The notes: generated by a model not told the origin, from the sequence alone. 64,000 nucleotides of DNA from Halorubrum vacuolatum (GCF_900188065.1 NZ_FZNQ01000012.1:31920-95919), one strand, 5' to 3'. Shown: positions 1 through 9,407, counted from the stretch's first letter. Made by a program: numbers and translations.

Positions 1-1020
1 GGCGCCACCGGTGCCGTGGGCCAGCGATTCATCCAACTGCTCGATGACCACCCGACCTTCGAACTCGCCGCCGTCACCGCGAGCGCGTCGAGCGTCGGGA
101 AACCGTATCGTGAGGCGGCCAAGTGGCGGGTCGACACGGCAATTCCGGATGACGTTGCCGATATGGAAGTCCGCGCGACCGACCCGGAGGCGATCGCGGA
201 TGCGAACGTCGACCTCCTGTTCTCCTCGTTGCCATCGGGGGTTGCCACCGAAGTCGAGCCGGCATTCCTGCAGGAGGGATACGTCGTCTCCTCGAACTCC
301 TCGAACGACCGCATGGCTCCCGACGTCCCGCTCACGATCCCGGAGATCAATCCCGAACATCTCGGCCTCATCGACGTCCAGCGCGACGAGCGCGGCTGGG
401 ACGGCGCGCTCGTGAAGAACCCGAACTGCTCGACGATCACGATGGTACCGACGCTCGCGGCGCTCGATTCGTTCGGGTTGGAAAGCGTCCACGTCTCGAC
501 GCTGCAGGCGGTCTCCGGTGCCGGCTACTCCGGTGTCACGTCGATGGAGATCATCGACAACGCGATCCCGCATATCGGCGGGGAGGAGGAAAAGATGGAG
601 ACGGAGTCCAGAAAGCTCCTCGGCGCGTTCGACGGCGCGGGGATCGAATTACATGACGCGGACGTCGTCGCCTCCTGTAACCGGATCCCGACGCTCGACG
701 GCCACCTCGAAAACGTCTTCGCGGCGCTCTCGGAGGATCCCTCGCCGGCGGAGGTTCGTGCGGCGATGCGTGACCTCCCGAGCGCAGACCTCCACAGTTC
801 CCCCGATCAACTTATCAAGGTCTTCGACGACGAGAACCCCGACCGACCGCAGCCGCGTCTCGACCGCACGTATGCCGGTGGGATGGGCGTCGTCGCCGGC
901 GGTGTACAGACGACCTACGAAGGAGTCGCGTACAACTGTCTCGCACACAACACCATCCGCGGTGCAGCCGGAGCATCGGTGTTGAACGGCGAACTGCTCG
1001 TCAAGGAAGGCTACGTCTGA
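1..1020 (+). CDS. asd: Aspartate-semialdehyde dehydrogenase (5' end outside window)
   Basis: This enzyme reduces aspartyl phosphate to aspartate semialdehyde with NADPH, the branch point to lysine, threonine and methionine. Reading frame 1 is open from the first base and begins inside the nucleotide-binding loop (GATGAVG), so only a few N-terminal residues are missing. 339 residues are visible. The catalytic cysteine lies in NPNCST at visible residue 143, and the C-terminal part has the AGGMGVVAGG stretch typical of the archaeal/fungal-type enzyme. The gene ends at TGA 1018-1020 and converges on the next gene. Threonine synthase, a later step of the same pathway, is at 57730-58956 but is not linked. 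The identification is firm; only the start is unknown. Confidence 0.93.
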   Translation, partial: GATGAVGQRFIQLLDDHPTFELAAVTASASSVGKPYREAAKWRVDTAIPDDVADMEVRATDPEAIADANVDLLFSSLPSGVATEVEPAFLQEGYVVSSNSSNDRMAPDVPLTIPEINPEHLGLIDVQRDERGWDGALVKNPNCSTITMVPTLAALDSFGLESVHVSTLQAVSGAGYSGVTSMEIIDNAIPHIGGEEEKMETESRKLLGAFDGAGIELHDADVVASCNRIPTLDGHLENVFAALSEDPSPAEVRAAMRDLPSADLHSSPDQLIKVFDDENPDRPQPRLDRTYAGGMGVVAGGVQTTYEGVAYNCLAHNTIRGAAGASVLNGELLVKEGYV

Positions 1021-1074
1021 GCCGGCTCCGTCTACACCGGCTTCGTCTCCATCGAATACGGCCGGGGGGTAGGG

Positions 1075-3072
1075 TTATTTCCCCTTGAAGTCCGGATCGC
1101 CGTCGCCCATGAACGCCGTGATCCCCTCCATGACGTCCTCGGTGTTCATGATGTGGCCGAACGCCTGTGCTTCGATCGCGAGGCCGGCCTCCCCGTCCGT
1201 GCGCCCGGCGTGCATCGCACGCTTGGTGTATCGCTGGGCGATCGGGGGCCCGGCGGCAAGGTCGGCCGCCAACTCCCACGCCCGATCCGCAAGGGCGTCG
1301 TTGTCGACGACCTCGTTTATAAAGCCGTAGTCGGCCATCGTCTCTGCATCGTAGCGGTCGGCGGTGAAGATGATCTCCTTCGCGCGCCCCTCACCGACGA
1401 TCCGTGCGAGCCGCTGGGTGCCACCCCAGCCGGGAAGCAGCCCGAGGTTGTGTTCCGGTTGGCCCAGTTCGGAGCGCTCGGAGGCGACTCGAAGGTCCGC
1501 ACACGTCGCAAGCTCCATCCCGCCACCCAGACAGTAGCCGTCTATCCCGGCGACGACCGGCTTGTCCATCGCTTCGAGCTTTCCGAACGTCCGTTGACCC
1601 CGCCGTGAGATCTCCACGGCCAGGATCGGGTCCGCCCCGCCGGCCGCCATGCTCTGGACGTCCGCGCCGGCCGAAAACGCCCGATCGCCGACCCCCGTCA
1701 AGAGGACCGCCCGGACGTCGTCATCGGCACCGAGCCGGTCGATCGCGTCGCCCAGTTCGTCGAGCAACTCGTCACTGATCGTGTTCATGCGGTGTGGCCG
1801 GTCGATCTGGATGTGACCCACCCGCTCCGAGATCGTCACGGCAAGCGTGTCGTAGTCGAAGCCGTCTCCTTCGACGGTTCCGGAATCGTCGGAACCGCCG
1901 GAACCACCGGACCCATGAAAGCCCCCGTCCTCGGCGGCCTCACGAAGCGCCGGAACCACATCATAGCGTGCCTCTCCGGTCGCGTCCGCCAGCCCATCAA
2001 GGGTCTCGGTCAAGGTTTCGAGCCCCGCTGAATCCGCGAGTTTCGCCGGCCCGTCCGGGAACCCACCACCCAGCATGACGGCCCGGTCGATCGCATCCGC
2101 GTCTGCGACGTCGTTGCCGATCAAGCCGGCGACCTCGTTGGCCATCACCGCGAGCAAGCGGCGTTCGACCCCTTCATCGATCGCGTCCGTCGGGATGTTC
2201 ACACCGCCGTTTTCATACTCGTAAAAACCGACACCCGTCTTCTTGCCGAGGTCACCGGCCTCGACCTTTTCAGCGAGGAGCGGACACGGCCGATAGGCGT
2301 CACCCAACTCGCCGTGCATATACTCGAGGACGTGATAGCCGACGTCGATGCCGACCTGATCGGCGAGTTCGAACGCCCCCATCGGGAGGCCGAGCCCGTA
2401 CTTCGTCGTCGCATCGACGGTCTCGATGTTCGCATCGCCGGATTCGACGATCCATGCCGCCTCGTTCATCAGCGGGACGAGGATCCGGTTCACGATGAAG
2501 CCGGGACTGTCCTTATGGACGCGGACGGGCGTTTTGTCCATCTCCTCGGCGAGTGCCTCGATCAACGAAAGGGTGGCCTCGTCGGTGTGCGCTCCGGCGA
2601 TGACCTCGACGAGCGGCATCCGGATCGGCGGGTTGAAAAAGTGCATCCCACAGAATCGTTCGGATCGCTCGGTCACCTCCGAGAGGTCGGTGATCGACAG
2701 GCTCGACGTGTTCGTGGCGAAAACGGTCCGATCCGGCGCGTACGACTCCAGGTCGGCGTACACCTCCTGTTTGATCTCCATCTTCTCCGGGACGGCCTCT
2801 ATCACGACATCCACGTCCGCGACGGCCGCTTCGAGGTCGACGAGCGGCTCGATCCGTTCGAGTGCGGCATCGGCCTCCTCGTCGTTGATGCGGTCCTTCT
2901 CGGCGAGCTTTCCGAGCGACCACTCGATCTGATCGTACCCGTTCTGGACGAACTCCTCGTTGATATCGCGCAGCGTCACGTCATAGCCGGCGAGCGCGGC
3001 GACCTCCGCGATGCCGTGACCCATGTTTCCGGCGCCGAGTACGGCCACTCGCTGGACGTCTTCAAGCTCCAT
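1075..3072 (-). CDS. Fused 3-hydroxyacyl-CoA dehydrogenase / enoyl-CoA hydratase
   Basis: This is a two-domain beta-oxidation enzyme of 665 residues. The N-terminal half is an NAD-dependent 3-hydroxyacyl-CoA dehydrogenase with Rossmann loop GAGNMGHG near residue 13 and the HFFNPP motif. The C-terminal half, from about residue 410, is a crotonase-fold enoyl-CoA hydratase with the oxyanion region SAGAD and GGGMELA. A glycine/serine-rich linker (HGSGGSGGSDDSG) joins them. I start at ATG 3072 (MELEDVQRVAVLG), because the 19 residues available upstream are not dehydrogenase-like and run into the promoter. The domain order is dehydrogenase first, the reverse of bacterial FadB. A separate single-domain hydratase lies at 59286-59978. 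The dehydrogenase/hydratase identification is firm; substrate chain length is unknown. Confidence 0.9.
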   Translation of the reverse strand: MELEDVQRVAVLGAGNMGHGIAEVAALAGYDVTLRDINEEFVQNGYDQIEWSLGKLAEKDRINDEEADAALERIEPLVDLEAAVADVDVVIEAVPEKMEIKQEVYADLESYAPDRTVFATNTSSLSITDLSEVTERSERFCGMHFFNPPIRMPLVEVIAGAHTDEATLSLIEALAEEMDKTPVRVHKDSPGFIVNRILVPLMNEAAWIVESGDANIETVDATTKYGLGLPMGAFELADQVGIDVGYHVLEYMHGELGDAYRPCPLLAEKVEAGDLGKKTGVGFYEYENGGVNIPTDAIDEGVERRLLAVMANEVAGLIGNDVADADAIDRAVMLGGGFPDGPAKLADSAGLETLTETLDGLADATGEARYDVVPALREAAEDGGFHGSGGSGGSDDSGTVEGDGFDYDTLAVTISERVGHIQIDRPHRMNTISDELLDELGDAIDRLGADDDVRAVLLTGVGDRAFSAGADVQSMAAGGADPILAVEISRRGQRTFGKLEAMDKPVVAGIDGYCLGGGMELATCADLRVASERSELGQPEHNLGLLPGWGGTQRLARIVGEGRAKEIIFTADRYDAETMADYGFINEVVDNDALADRAWELAADLAAGPPIAQRYTKRAMHAGRTDGEAGLAIEAQAFGHIMNTEDVMEGITAFMGDGDPDFKGK

Positions 3073-3217
3073 GCTCCACCGGTCGGAACCGTCCCGATTG
3101 AACGTTTCTCTTTTCAGAACGAGAAACACTCTTACTGTTTATTTTCTGCGTCGACCCATCGAGTGCTTCGGGGTCGACGAAACCGGTATCCTTCACGGAG
3201 GAGAACAGCGACCCAGT

Positions 3218-3826
3218 ATGGACACACGATCCGGCTCCAGGGCGGCCGTTGAGGCGGTGTTGCGTGAGGATCCAGTGATGGACCGGTTGCTCGACGAGCA
3301 CGGTTGGCTCCCCATCGTCCCCGCCGAGAACGAGTTCGGGCGGCTTTGTCGGTCGATCATCAATCAGCAGCTCTCGACGGCTTCGGCGGCGGCGATCCGC
3401 GAGCGGGTGCTTTCGGTGCTGGCGGACGAGGTCACGCCGGCGCGCGTCCTCGCCGCCGATGAGGATCGGCTGCGGGAGGCAGGGCTCAGCGCGACGAAGC
3501 TTCGGTACCTCCGCTCGGCGGCGACCGCGTTCTCCGAGCGTGATCTGTCCCGTGAAGGCCTTAGCGAATTGGACGACGACGCGGTCATCGAGGAGCTCAC
3601 GACGATCACGGGCGTCGGCGAGTGGACTGCCCGGATGTACCTCATCTTTGCGCTGGGACGCGAGGACGTGCTGCCGCTCGGCGACTTGGCGGTTCGTCGC
3701 GGGATCGAGGCGCTTTACGCCGACGGCGAGGAACTCACGCGATCGGAGATGCGGGCGATCGCCGACGGGTGGCGACCGTATCGGAGCTATGCGACCCGTT
3801 ACGTGTGGGCGGACTACGAATCGTGA
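3218..3826 (+). CDS. DNA-3-methyladenine glycosylase (AlkA-like, HhH-GPD)
   Basis: This base-excision repair glycosylase of 202 residues likely removes alkylated purines. A helix-hairpin-helix (TGVGEWTAR) is followed by the GPD loop, with the likely catalytic aspartate in LPLGDLAVRRG. The pattern RSIINQQLS near the N-terminus is typical of archaeal and bacterial AlkA-type enzymes. I chose ATG 3218 (MDTRSGSR) over the longer open frame at 3023, because the longer form overlaps the divergent dehydrogenase gene and its extra residues are not conserved in character. It stands alone, divergent from the fused dehydrogenase and followed by 214 bases without a gene. Confidence 0.85.
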   Translation: MDTRSGSRAAVEAVLREDPVMDRLLDEHGWLPIVPAENEFGRLCRSIINQQLSTASAAAIRERVLSVLADEVTPARVLAADEDRLREAGLSATKLRYLRSAATAFSERDLSREGLSELDDDAVIEELTTITGVGEWTARMYLIFALGREDVLPLGDLAVRRGIEALYADGEELTRSEMRAIADGWRPYRSYATRYVWADYES

Positions 3827-4040
3827 GACGTGGCATACACCGATAGTATCCTTGGCGAACAGCCGACATCAGGCGGGCCGTGTGTGTTACTACGGAGTAC
3901 ATACCACGCGACGGCGACGTCGGACACCCGCGGACCGCCACGTGGCCATCGTCAGGACATAGGGCGGTTGGCCGCGTGCTTGTATATAAATCCTGTTCGC
4001 TTCGTCGTCCAACTGGTATAAAAAGCGTTCGCCGGGGGGC

Positions 4041-5390
4041 CTACTCCTCTTCGAGAACCGGCCCGTCCTCCCGCTCAGCAGGTTCGGCGTCGACCCGCTT
4101 CCGGACGTCGACGCGGTACTGCTCGAGGATGTCCCGGCCGAGAAGCAGCGGGTACTCCATGTGCCCGCGGTCCTCGACGCTCGCGGTGACGGTATGCTGG
4201 TTGCCGCCGACGCCGATGACGAGGTCGACCACGGGGCGGGCCTTGCCGCTCCGAACGCTTCCCGATTTCACCCGCGTCATGCTCTTTATCGGCCCGGCGC
4301 CGATCTCCGCGGCGAGTTTCGTATCGATGCTCGTTCGGGTCGCCCCCGTGTCGGACTTCGCGAGCGCCTGCGTCGACCCGGATGTGCCGGTCACGACGAC
4401 CTCCTCGATGTAGCCGATGACGGGGAGTTCGTCGGGCTGTGGTCGCGGCTTCGGTGCACACGACGGGCGGGAGTCATCAAGGGTCCGTGCGAGCTGTTCG
4501 ACGGTCGTCTCATCCACCGTGCCGTCGACCGTCTCGATAGCGAGTTTGGCGATGTACGGTGCCGGCGATCGGCCGGTCGCTTTATGTAACCCCTTGAACC
4601 CGGCGGTCGGGTTGACTTCGAGCACGTACCAGCCGTCGTATCCCTCGACGAGGTCGACGCCCGCGTAATCGAGTCCCATCACCTCGGCCGCATACAGCGC
4701 CGTTTCAGCCGCCTCTTTCGGCATATCCTCGGTCGCGTCCTCGACGGCACCGCCCAGCGCGACGTTCGTCCGCCAGTCGCCTTCGGGCGCATAGCGGTAC
4801 ATCGATCCGACGATCTCCTCGCCGACGACGTAGACCCGGAGGTCCCGGTGCTTCTTGTCGTCCCGGTCGATGAGCTGTTGGAGGAACGCCTGTCGATTCC
4901 CGACCTTCGGGTTGACGCGCTCGGTGAGGTCAACCTTCCACGTACCCCCGCCGTGGGTGCCGATCGCCGTTTTATAAACGCCGACCTCGCCGAACCGTTC
5001 GCGGTCCTCGTTGAGCCGGTCGTTCGAGAGCGCGAGCAGCGCGTCGGGGACCCGGATGTTCCAATCGGCGAGATTGGCGGCGGTCGCGAACTTATGGATG
5101 GACGCGAGGACGGCGTCCGGCTCGTTCAGCATCGGCCGGATGCGCTCGAAGGTCGCCGCAAGCCCGAGCAGCTCAGCTGGCTGTCCGGTGTTCGACAGCA
5201 GGAGTCGGTTTGCGATCACGTCGACGGCCGGCTCGACATCGACCTCTCCGTCCTCGACGCTTATCGCGGCGTTCTCCTCGCGTAACCACACCGGTTCGTG
5301 GCCGAGGTCCTCGACCGCGTTTAAGATCGCCTTCGTCTCCTTGCTGTTGTGCAGCGACAGCACCCCCACCCGTACCGGATCAGAAGTCAT
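4041..5390 (-). CDS. RimK-like ATP-grasp ligase fused to RimB-like aspartic protease domain
   Basis: This 449-residue protein has two parts. Residues about 1-300 form an ATP-grasp ligase of the RimK/LysX type, with the glycine-rich loop GTHGGGTWK and the metal/ATP motif VLEVNPTAGFKG. Such enzymes add amino acids, often glutamate, to a peptide or cofactor carboxyl. Residues about 325-435 look like the RimB/'ATP-dependent zinc protease' family, which has a retropepsin-like fold: DTGATRTSID with the likely catalytic D347, then PLLLGRDIL. A proline-rich linker (about 310-322) joins them. In bacteria rimK and rimB are separate neighbouring genes, so the fusion puts a ligase and a possible protease in one chain. 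The substrate cannot be read from the sequence. The C-terminus is very acidic (GPVLEEE). Confidence 0.85.
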   Translation of the reverse strand: MTSDPVRVGVLSLHNSKETKAILNAVEDLGHEPVWLREENAAISVEDGEVDVEPAVDVIANRLLLSNTGQPAELLGLAATFERIRPMLNEPDAVLASIHKFATAANLADWNIRVPDALLALSNDRLNEDRERFGEVGVYKTAIGTHGGGTWKVDLTERVNPKVGNRQAFLQQLIDRDDKKHRDLRVYVVGEEIVGSMYRYAPEGDWRTNVALGGAVEDATEDMPKEAAETALYAAEVMGLDYAGVDLVEGYDGWYVLEVNPTAGFKGLHKATGRSPAPYIAKLAIETVDGTVDETTVEQLARTLDDSRPSCAPKPRPQPDELPVIGYIEEVVVTGTSGSTQALAKSDTGATRTSIDTKLAAEIGAGPIKSMTRVKSGSVRSGKARPVVDLVIGVGGNQHTVTASVEDRGHMEYPLLLGRDILEQYRVDVRKRVDAEPAEREDGPVLEEE

Positions 5391-5489
5391 GCACGAGTCT
5401 GCACCCGGGGAGGTAAAAATAACGCCGATCGCTTTTTGCGTTTACGCGACTGGTCGTTCTGCCACGCGGTCGCTCACCCAATCGAACGG

Positions 5490-5696
5490 TCATGGATCCC
5501 TGGACGCTCGGTGTTCCACGCGCTCCGTGCGCATCGTCCCCGCGAAGTAGTCCGCCTCCCCCTGATCGTCCGAAAGCGACCGAAGCGCAGGTTCGCTACA
5601 CGCCGGACACGCCTCCGGCATCGTCGTGAGTGCGAACGCGGTCGCACACGCGGGACAGATGACGTGTCTCAACCCGAGCCCGACTGGACGGTTCAT
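5490..5696 (-). CDS. Small zinc-ribbon protein
   Basis: This predicted 68-residue protein carries two CPxC knuckles (CPACATAF and CPACSEP), which would bind one zinc ion as a rubredoxin-like zinc ribbon. The tail is charged and not recognisable. A TATA-like stretch (ATTAGTATA on the minus strand, about 5719-5727) lies upstream of the start at 5696. Haloarchaea encode many such micro zinc-finger proteins, usually of unknown role. Longer overlapping frames on the other strand have no recognisable features. The gene is plausible because of the paired cysteine motifs; its function is unknown. Confidence 0.55.
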   Translation of the reverse strand: MNRPVGLGLRHVICPACATAFALTTMPEACPACSEPALRSLSDDQGEADYFAGTMRTERVEHRASRDP

Positions 5697-5863
5697 GCGT
5701 GTGCTATGCCCGGTGTATACTAATACGGATCCCGCGTGGTCGGGTTCCGAATCCGGTGTGACGCGTCAGGCGAGGACCCCGGAGTGAAACTGAACGCGTC
5801 GGCGACGAAGTCGCTACGCTCGGGCGGTTTCGAGCGGAAGTGACTGGGTGGGAAGCGGTCCCG

Positions 5864-6937
5864 TCAGTAGGACGCGGCGCGCTTGTCGAGGCCCGCCGCC
5901 TCGATGTCCTCGCCGTCGACGGAGGTTCGGAGCACGTCCATCCCGTCGTCGCGGTCGATCCCGAAGTTGGTCGCGTACAGCTCCTCCAGTCGGTCGTACT
6001 CGTCGGCGGACAGGCGGGGAACGTCGCTCGCGGCGCTCCATTCGGCGATGTCCGCGGCGGTTCGGAACGTCGGGGTAACCGAGGCGACCTCGTCGTGGGA
6101 GAGCAGCCACGCGATGGAGGCCTGCGAGAGCGTCCGTGTTCCCTCGGCGTGGTCGGGTTGCTCCAAGAATCGGATCGCTTCGACCTTCTCCCAGCCGGTC
6201 TCGTACCACTCCTGTGGGCGGTGTGCCCGGTGGTCGCCCTCCTCCAAGACGGTGTCCGGGGTCACCTGCTCGTTGAGCAGCCCCGAGGAGTGCGGAACGC
6301 GAGCGATAACCGACGTGTCGGAGCCCGTCTCGCGAATCGTGTCGATGAAGTGCCGCCCGGGCTCCTGCTCGAAGAGGTTGAAGACGGTCTGGACCGCGTC
6401 GAACTCCTCGTACTCGACGGCCGCGTCGCCCTCGGCCAGCCAGCCGATCGAGGGGCCGAGCGCCCAGCCGAGCGCCCGAACCCGACCGTCGGCTTTCCAC
6501 TCACGAAGCAGGTCGCGGACCTCCCCATTGACCTCGCTCACGTTGGCGTTGTGTAGCTGGAGGAGGTCGACGTAGTCGGTGCCGAGACGGTCGAGCGAGC
6601 GCTCGAAGGCGGTTTCGAGGTACTCGCGGTCGAGCTCCTTTGGCAGTTCGCCGTGGCCGGCCTGCGGGTTCTCATAGAAGTCGTAGCCGATCTTCGTCGC
6701 GAGCGTCACCTCGTCTCGGCGGCCATCTATCGCCTTTCCGATGATCCGTTCGCTGTCGCCGTGGCCGTAGACGTCGCCCGTGTCGAGGTAGGTAATCCCG
6801 TGGTCGAGGGCGGTCTCGACCATCCCGATGGCCTCCTCCTCGGTGCGGTCCCCCCACCAGTTCGTGCCGACGACCCACGCGCCGAAGCCGACTTCAGACA
6901 CCTCAACGCCGGAGCGTCCGAGTTCGCGGTAGTGCAT
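5864..6937 (-). CDS. Aldo/keto reductase
   Basis: This NADPH-dependent oxidoreductase of 357 residues has a TIM-barrel fold. Catalytic residues of the AKR family are visible: the Asp/Tyr pair in YLDTGDVYGHGDSE, the lysine in LATKIG and the histidine in LLQLHN. The cofactor-binding end is around SIAWLLSHDEVASVTPTFR. It resembles the general-stress-protein/YhdN-type group. The start is ATG 6937 (MHYRELGRSG), the normal AKR N-terminus. The frame stays open for 87 more codons upstream, but those would overlap the start of lsm. It is transcribed divergently from lsm across about 195 bases. The substrate is unknown. Confidence 0.88.
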   Translation of the reverse strand: MHYRELGRSGVEVSEVGFGAWVVGTNWWGDRTEEEAIGMVETALDHGITYLDTGDVYGHGDSERIIGKAIDGRRDEVTLATKIGYDFYENPQAGHGELPKELDREYLETAFERSLDRLGTDYVDLLQLHNANVSEVNGEVRDLLREWKADGRVRALGWALGPSIGWLAEGDAAVEYEEFDAVQTVFNLFEQEPGRHFIDTIRETGSDTSVIARVPHSSGLLNEQVTPDTVLEEGDHRAHRPQEWYETGWEKVEAIRFLEQPDHAEGTRTLSQASIAWLLSHDEVASVTPTFRTAADIAEWSAASDVPRLSADEYDRLEELYATNFGIDRDDGMDVLRTSVDGEDIEAAGLDKRAASY

Positions 6938-7098
6938 GCTCTTTCGTTGGCTACCGGGACACTTAGGGGGTGCGGTCCGTCCCCAAGGGTTCGATCGAGC
7001 GTTGCGGTCGCCGCTCGCGCATTTCGTTATCGACGGAGGAATCCACGGATCGGACGATTCCGCCCACGTCAGTCGTTCTCGCGGTGACTCGTACCCGG

Positions 7099-7109
7099 TA
7101 TTTTTATTA
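7099..7109 (+). promoter_or_regulatory. TATA box for lsm-rpl37e
   Basis: A T/A-only run (TATTTTTATTA) is centred about 31 bases before the lsm ATG at 7134. This spacing predicts transcription starting within about 5 bases of the start codon, a nearly leaderless mRNA. Confidence 0.65.
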
Positions 7110-7133
7110 GCCCGACGGGCACCACCTTGAACA

Positions 7134-7376
7134 ATGAGCGGACGACCCCTCGACGTGCTCGAAGCGTCGCTCTCGGAACCTGTGACCGTCCATCTCAAGG
7201 ACGGGACGACGTATTACGGGATCCTCGCCGGCTACGACCAGCACATGAACGTCGTACTGGAGCCCGAAGAGGGTGTCGTCGACCGGATCGGCGACGAGCT
7301 CGACGGCGAGTTCGCGGTCGCCATCGAAGACACAACGATTATACGCGGCGATAACGTCGTCACGATCAAAGCATGA
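7134..7376 (+). CDS. lsm: Archaeal Sm-like (Lsm) RNA-binding protein
   Basis: This 80-residue protein is the archaeal Sm/Lsm protein, which forms a ring binding U-rich RNA and takes part in tRNA and small-RNA metabolism. Sm1 covers [26 protein letters not shown]; Sm2 ends with [10 protein letters not shown], the usual IRGxxV signature. It overlaps the next gene, rpl37e, by four bases (ATGA). That lsm-L37e pair is a conserved archaeal operon and makes both calls firm. Confidence 0.95.
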   Translation: MSGRPLDVLEASLSEPVTVHLKDGTTYYGILAGYDQHMNVVLEPEEGVVDRIGDELDGEFAVAIEDTTIIRGDNVVTIKA

Positions 7377-7549
7377 CCGGCTCCGGTACGCCCTCTCAAG
7401 GGAAAAAGAACAAGACGGTTCACGTGAAGTGTCGACGGTGTGGCGAGACGTCCTACCACCGCACGAAGGAGCGCTGCTCCTCGTGTGGCTTCGGGAAGTC
7501 CGCGAAGCGTCGTGATTACTCCTGGCAGTCGAAAGCCGGCGACCACTGA
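7373..7549 (+). CDS. rpl37e: 50S ribosomal protein L37e
   Basis: A 58-residue protein of the large ribosomal subunit. It carries a four-cysteine zinc finger (CRRC ... CSSC) followed by a strongly basic tail ([14 protein letters not shown]), matching the L37e family in size and layout. The ATG overlaps the lsm stop codon (ATGA at 7373-7376), so the two are translationally coupled. It is short enough to be missed by length-filtered gene calling. The high lysine/arginine content is unlike the acidic neighbours, as expected for an rRNA-binding protein. Confidence 0.95.
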   Translation: MTGSGTPSQGKKNKTVHVKCRRCGETSYHRTKERCSSCGFGKSAKRRDYSWQSKAGDH

Positions 7550-7662
7550 TCGGCCGATCCGACCGCACTGTTACCGACCGATTGTCGCAAGCCTCCCAGT
7601 CGCATCGCTCCTCCACGCCTCCGTCGACACCCTTAACACCGGAAGGTCGCGACGTACGGGTA

Positions 7663-9384
7663 ATGAGTACGGACGTATCGAGCGAGACCGACTCGGACGG
7701 GTCGGACGACACCGAGTCGGAGGCGTTCGCGAACGCCTGTCGCTCGCTCGTCGATCGCATTCTGGCCGGCGAGGTCGACCGCGAGGACCTCGAATCCGCG
7801 AAGCTCGAGGCCTGCTCCGAGTTCTCCTCGCCGAAGGTGCCGAAAAACACCGCGATCCTCGATCACACCCCCGATGAAGCCCGCGAGGACGTGCTGGAAG
7901 TCGTCCGACGGAAGCCGGTTCGGACGGCGTCCGGGGTTTCGCCGGTCGCGATCATGACCTCCCCGGAGACCTGCCCGCACGGGAAATGTCTCTACTGTCC
8001 CGGCGGACCCGCCTCGAAGTTCTCCTCCGCACAGGCGTACACGGGTCACGAACCCGCCGCAGCCCGCGGCAAACAGAACGACTACGACCCGTACGGACAG
8101 GTGACCCTCCGGCTCGAACAGCTCCGGAAGATCGGCCATCCCGTCGACAAGGTCGAACTCATCCTGATGGGTGGAACGATGACGGCCCGCTCACACGACT
8201 ATCAGGAGTGGTTCGTCAAACGCGCCCTGCAGGCGATGAACGACTACGACCTCGATGCGGATCCGGAGCCGGCGGAAGGTGAGTCGTTCGCCCAAGCGCC
8301 TGAGGATATCGAATTCCGCTACCTGGAGGACGTGATCGCGGAAAACGAGACGAACGAGATCCGAAACATCGGGACGACCTTCGAGACGAAGCCCGATTGG
8401 TGTGATCCCGAACAGATCGACCGGATGCTTGATCTCGGCGGGACGAAAGTCGAGGTCGGCGTCCAGACGACCTACGAGCGGATCAACCGTGAGATGCATC
8501 GCGGCCACGGCAACGAGGCCTCCCGGGACGCCAACCGTCGGCTCAGAGACGCCGCGTTCAAGGTCGGCTTCCACATGATGCCGGGACAGCCGGGGATGAC
8601 GAAGGAGATGTGTCTGGAGGACTTCCGTCAGCTCTTCGAGAACCCACGCTGGCGGCCCGATTACCTCAAGATCTATCCGACGCTCGTCGTCGAGGGAACC
8701 CGTATCTACGACGACTGGCACCGCGGCGACTTCGAGCCGCTCTCGAACGAGGAGGCGGCGGACCTGATCGCGGAGGTGATGGGAATGATCCCGAAGTACA
8801 CCCGCCTCCAGCGTGTCCAGCGCGACATCCCCGCGGACTTCATCGAGGGGGGCGTCTGGAAGTCGAACCTCAGACAGCTCGCCGAGAAGCGTGCCGAGGA
8901 GAAGGGGATCGTCCCACGCGACATCAGGGCCCGCGAGGTCGGCCACAACGAGGCGGATCCGAACCCCGAGGACGTCGAACTCGACGTGCTCACCTACGAG
9001 GCCGCCGGCGGCACGGAACACTTCATCTCCGTCGAGGATCCGGTTCAGGACCTCCTCATCGGCTTCTGCCGGCTCCGATTCCCCTCGTTCGCCCCGGATC
9101 AGCCCGGTGCACCCGGAACGGCGACCGACGACGTTCGCCGGGAACTCCGGGATGCCGCGCTCGTTCGCGAACTCCACGTCTACGGGAGCGAGGTCGGCCT
9201 CGGCGGCGACGGCGACTGGCAGCATCAGGGCTATGGCCGCCAGTTGCTCGAACACGCGGAAGGGATGGCCAGCGAGGCCGGCTACCGAAAGATCGCCGTC
9301 ATCTCCGGAATCGGTGCCCGCGAGTACTACCGGGAGAAGCTGGGATACACACAGGACGGCCCATACGTCTCGAAGCGACTCTGA
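7663..9384 (+). CDS. elp3: Elp3 tRNA uridine(34) acetyltransferase (radical SAM + GNAT)
   Basis: This 573-residue enzyme makes the carboxymethyl-type modification at the wobble uridine of tRNA using acetyl-CoA and radical SAM chemistry. The N-terminal third contains the radical-SAM cluster motif CPHGKCLYCPGG (CxxxxCxxC as in Elp3). The middle carries GVQTTYERINREMHRGH and HMMPGQPGMT. The C-terminal GNAT domain has GYGRQLLEHAEGMA for acetyl-CoA and the ISGIGAREYYREKLGY end. I start at ATG 7663 (MSTDVSS); the frame is open 27 codons upstream but that part is low-complexity and overlaps the region just after rpl37e. A 449-residue antisense open frame here is a codon-bias shadow. Confidence 0.95.
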   Translation: MSTDVSSETDSDGSDDTESEAFANACRSLVDRILAGEVDREDLESAKLEACSEFSSPKVPKNTAILDHTPDEAREDVLEVVRRKPVRTASGVSPVAIMTSPETCPHGKCLYCPGGPASKFSSAQAYTGHEPAAARGKQNDYDPYGQVTLRLEQLRKIGHPVDKVELILMGGTMTARSHDYQEWFVKRALQAMNDYDLDADPEPAEGESFAQAPEDIEFRYLEDVIAENETNEIRNIGTTFETKPDWCDPEQIDRMLDLGGTKVEVGVQTTYERINREMHRGHGNEASRDANRRLRDAAFKVGFHMMPGQPGMTKEMCLEDFRQLFENPRWRPDYLKIYPTLVVEGTRIYDDWHRGDFEPLSNEEAADLIAEVMGMIPKYTRLQRVQRDIPADFIEGGVWKSNLRQLAEKRAEEKGIVPRDIRAREVGHNEADPNPEDVELDVLTYEAAGGTEHFISVEDPVQDLLIGFCRLRFPSFAPDQPGAPGTATDDVRRELRDAALVRELHVYGSEVGLGGDGDWQHQGYGRQLLEHAEGMASEAGYRKIAVISGIGAREYYREKLGYTQDGPYVSKRL

Positions 9385-9407
9385 GAGGCGCTGAGAAAAC
9401 GCGGCGC

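Noticed and set aside
3827..4040. A possible small gene or RNA after the glycosylase gene
   Set aside because: The short frames lack motifs and no stable hairpin or conserved box is visible by eye.
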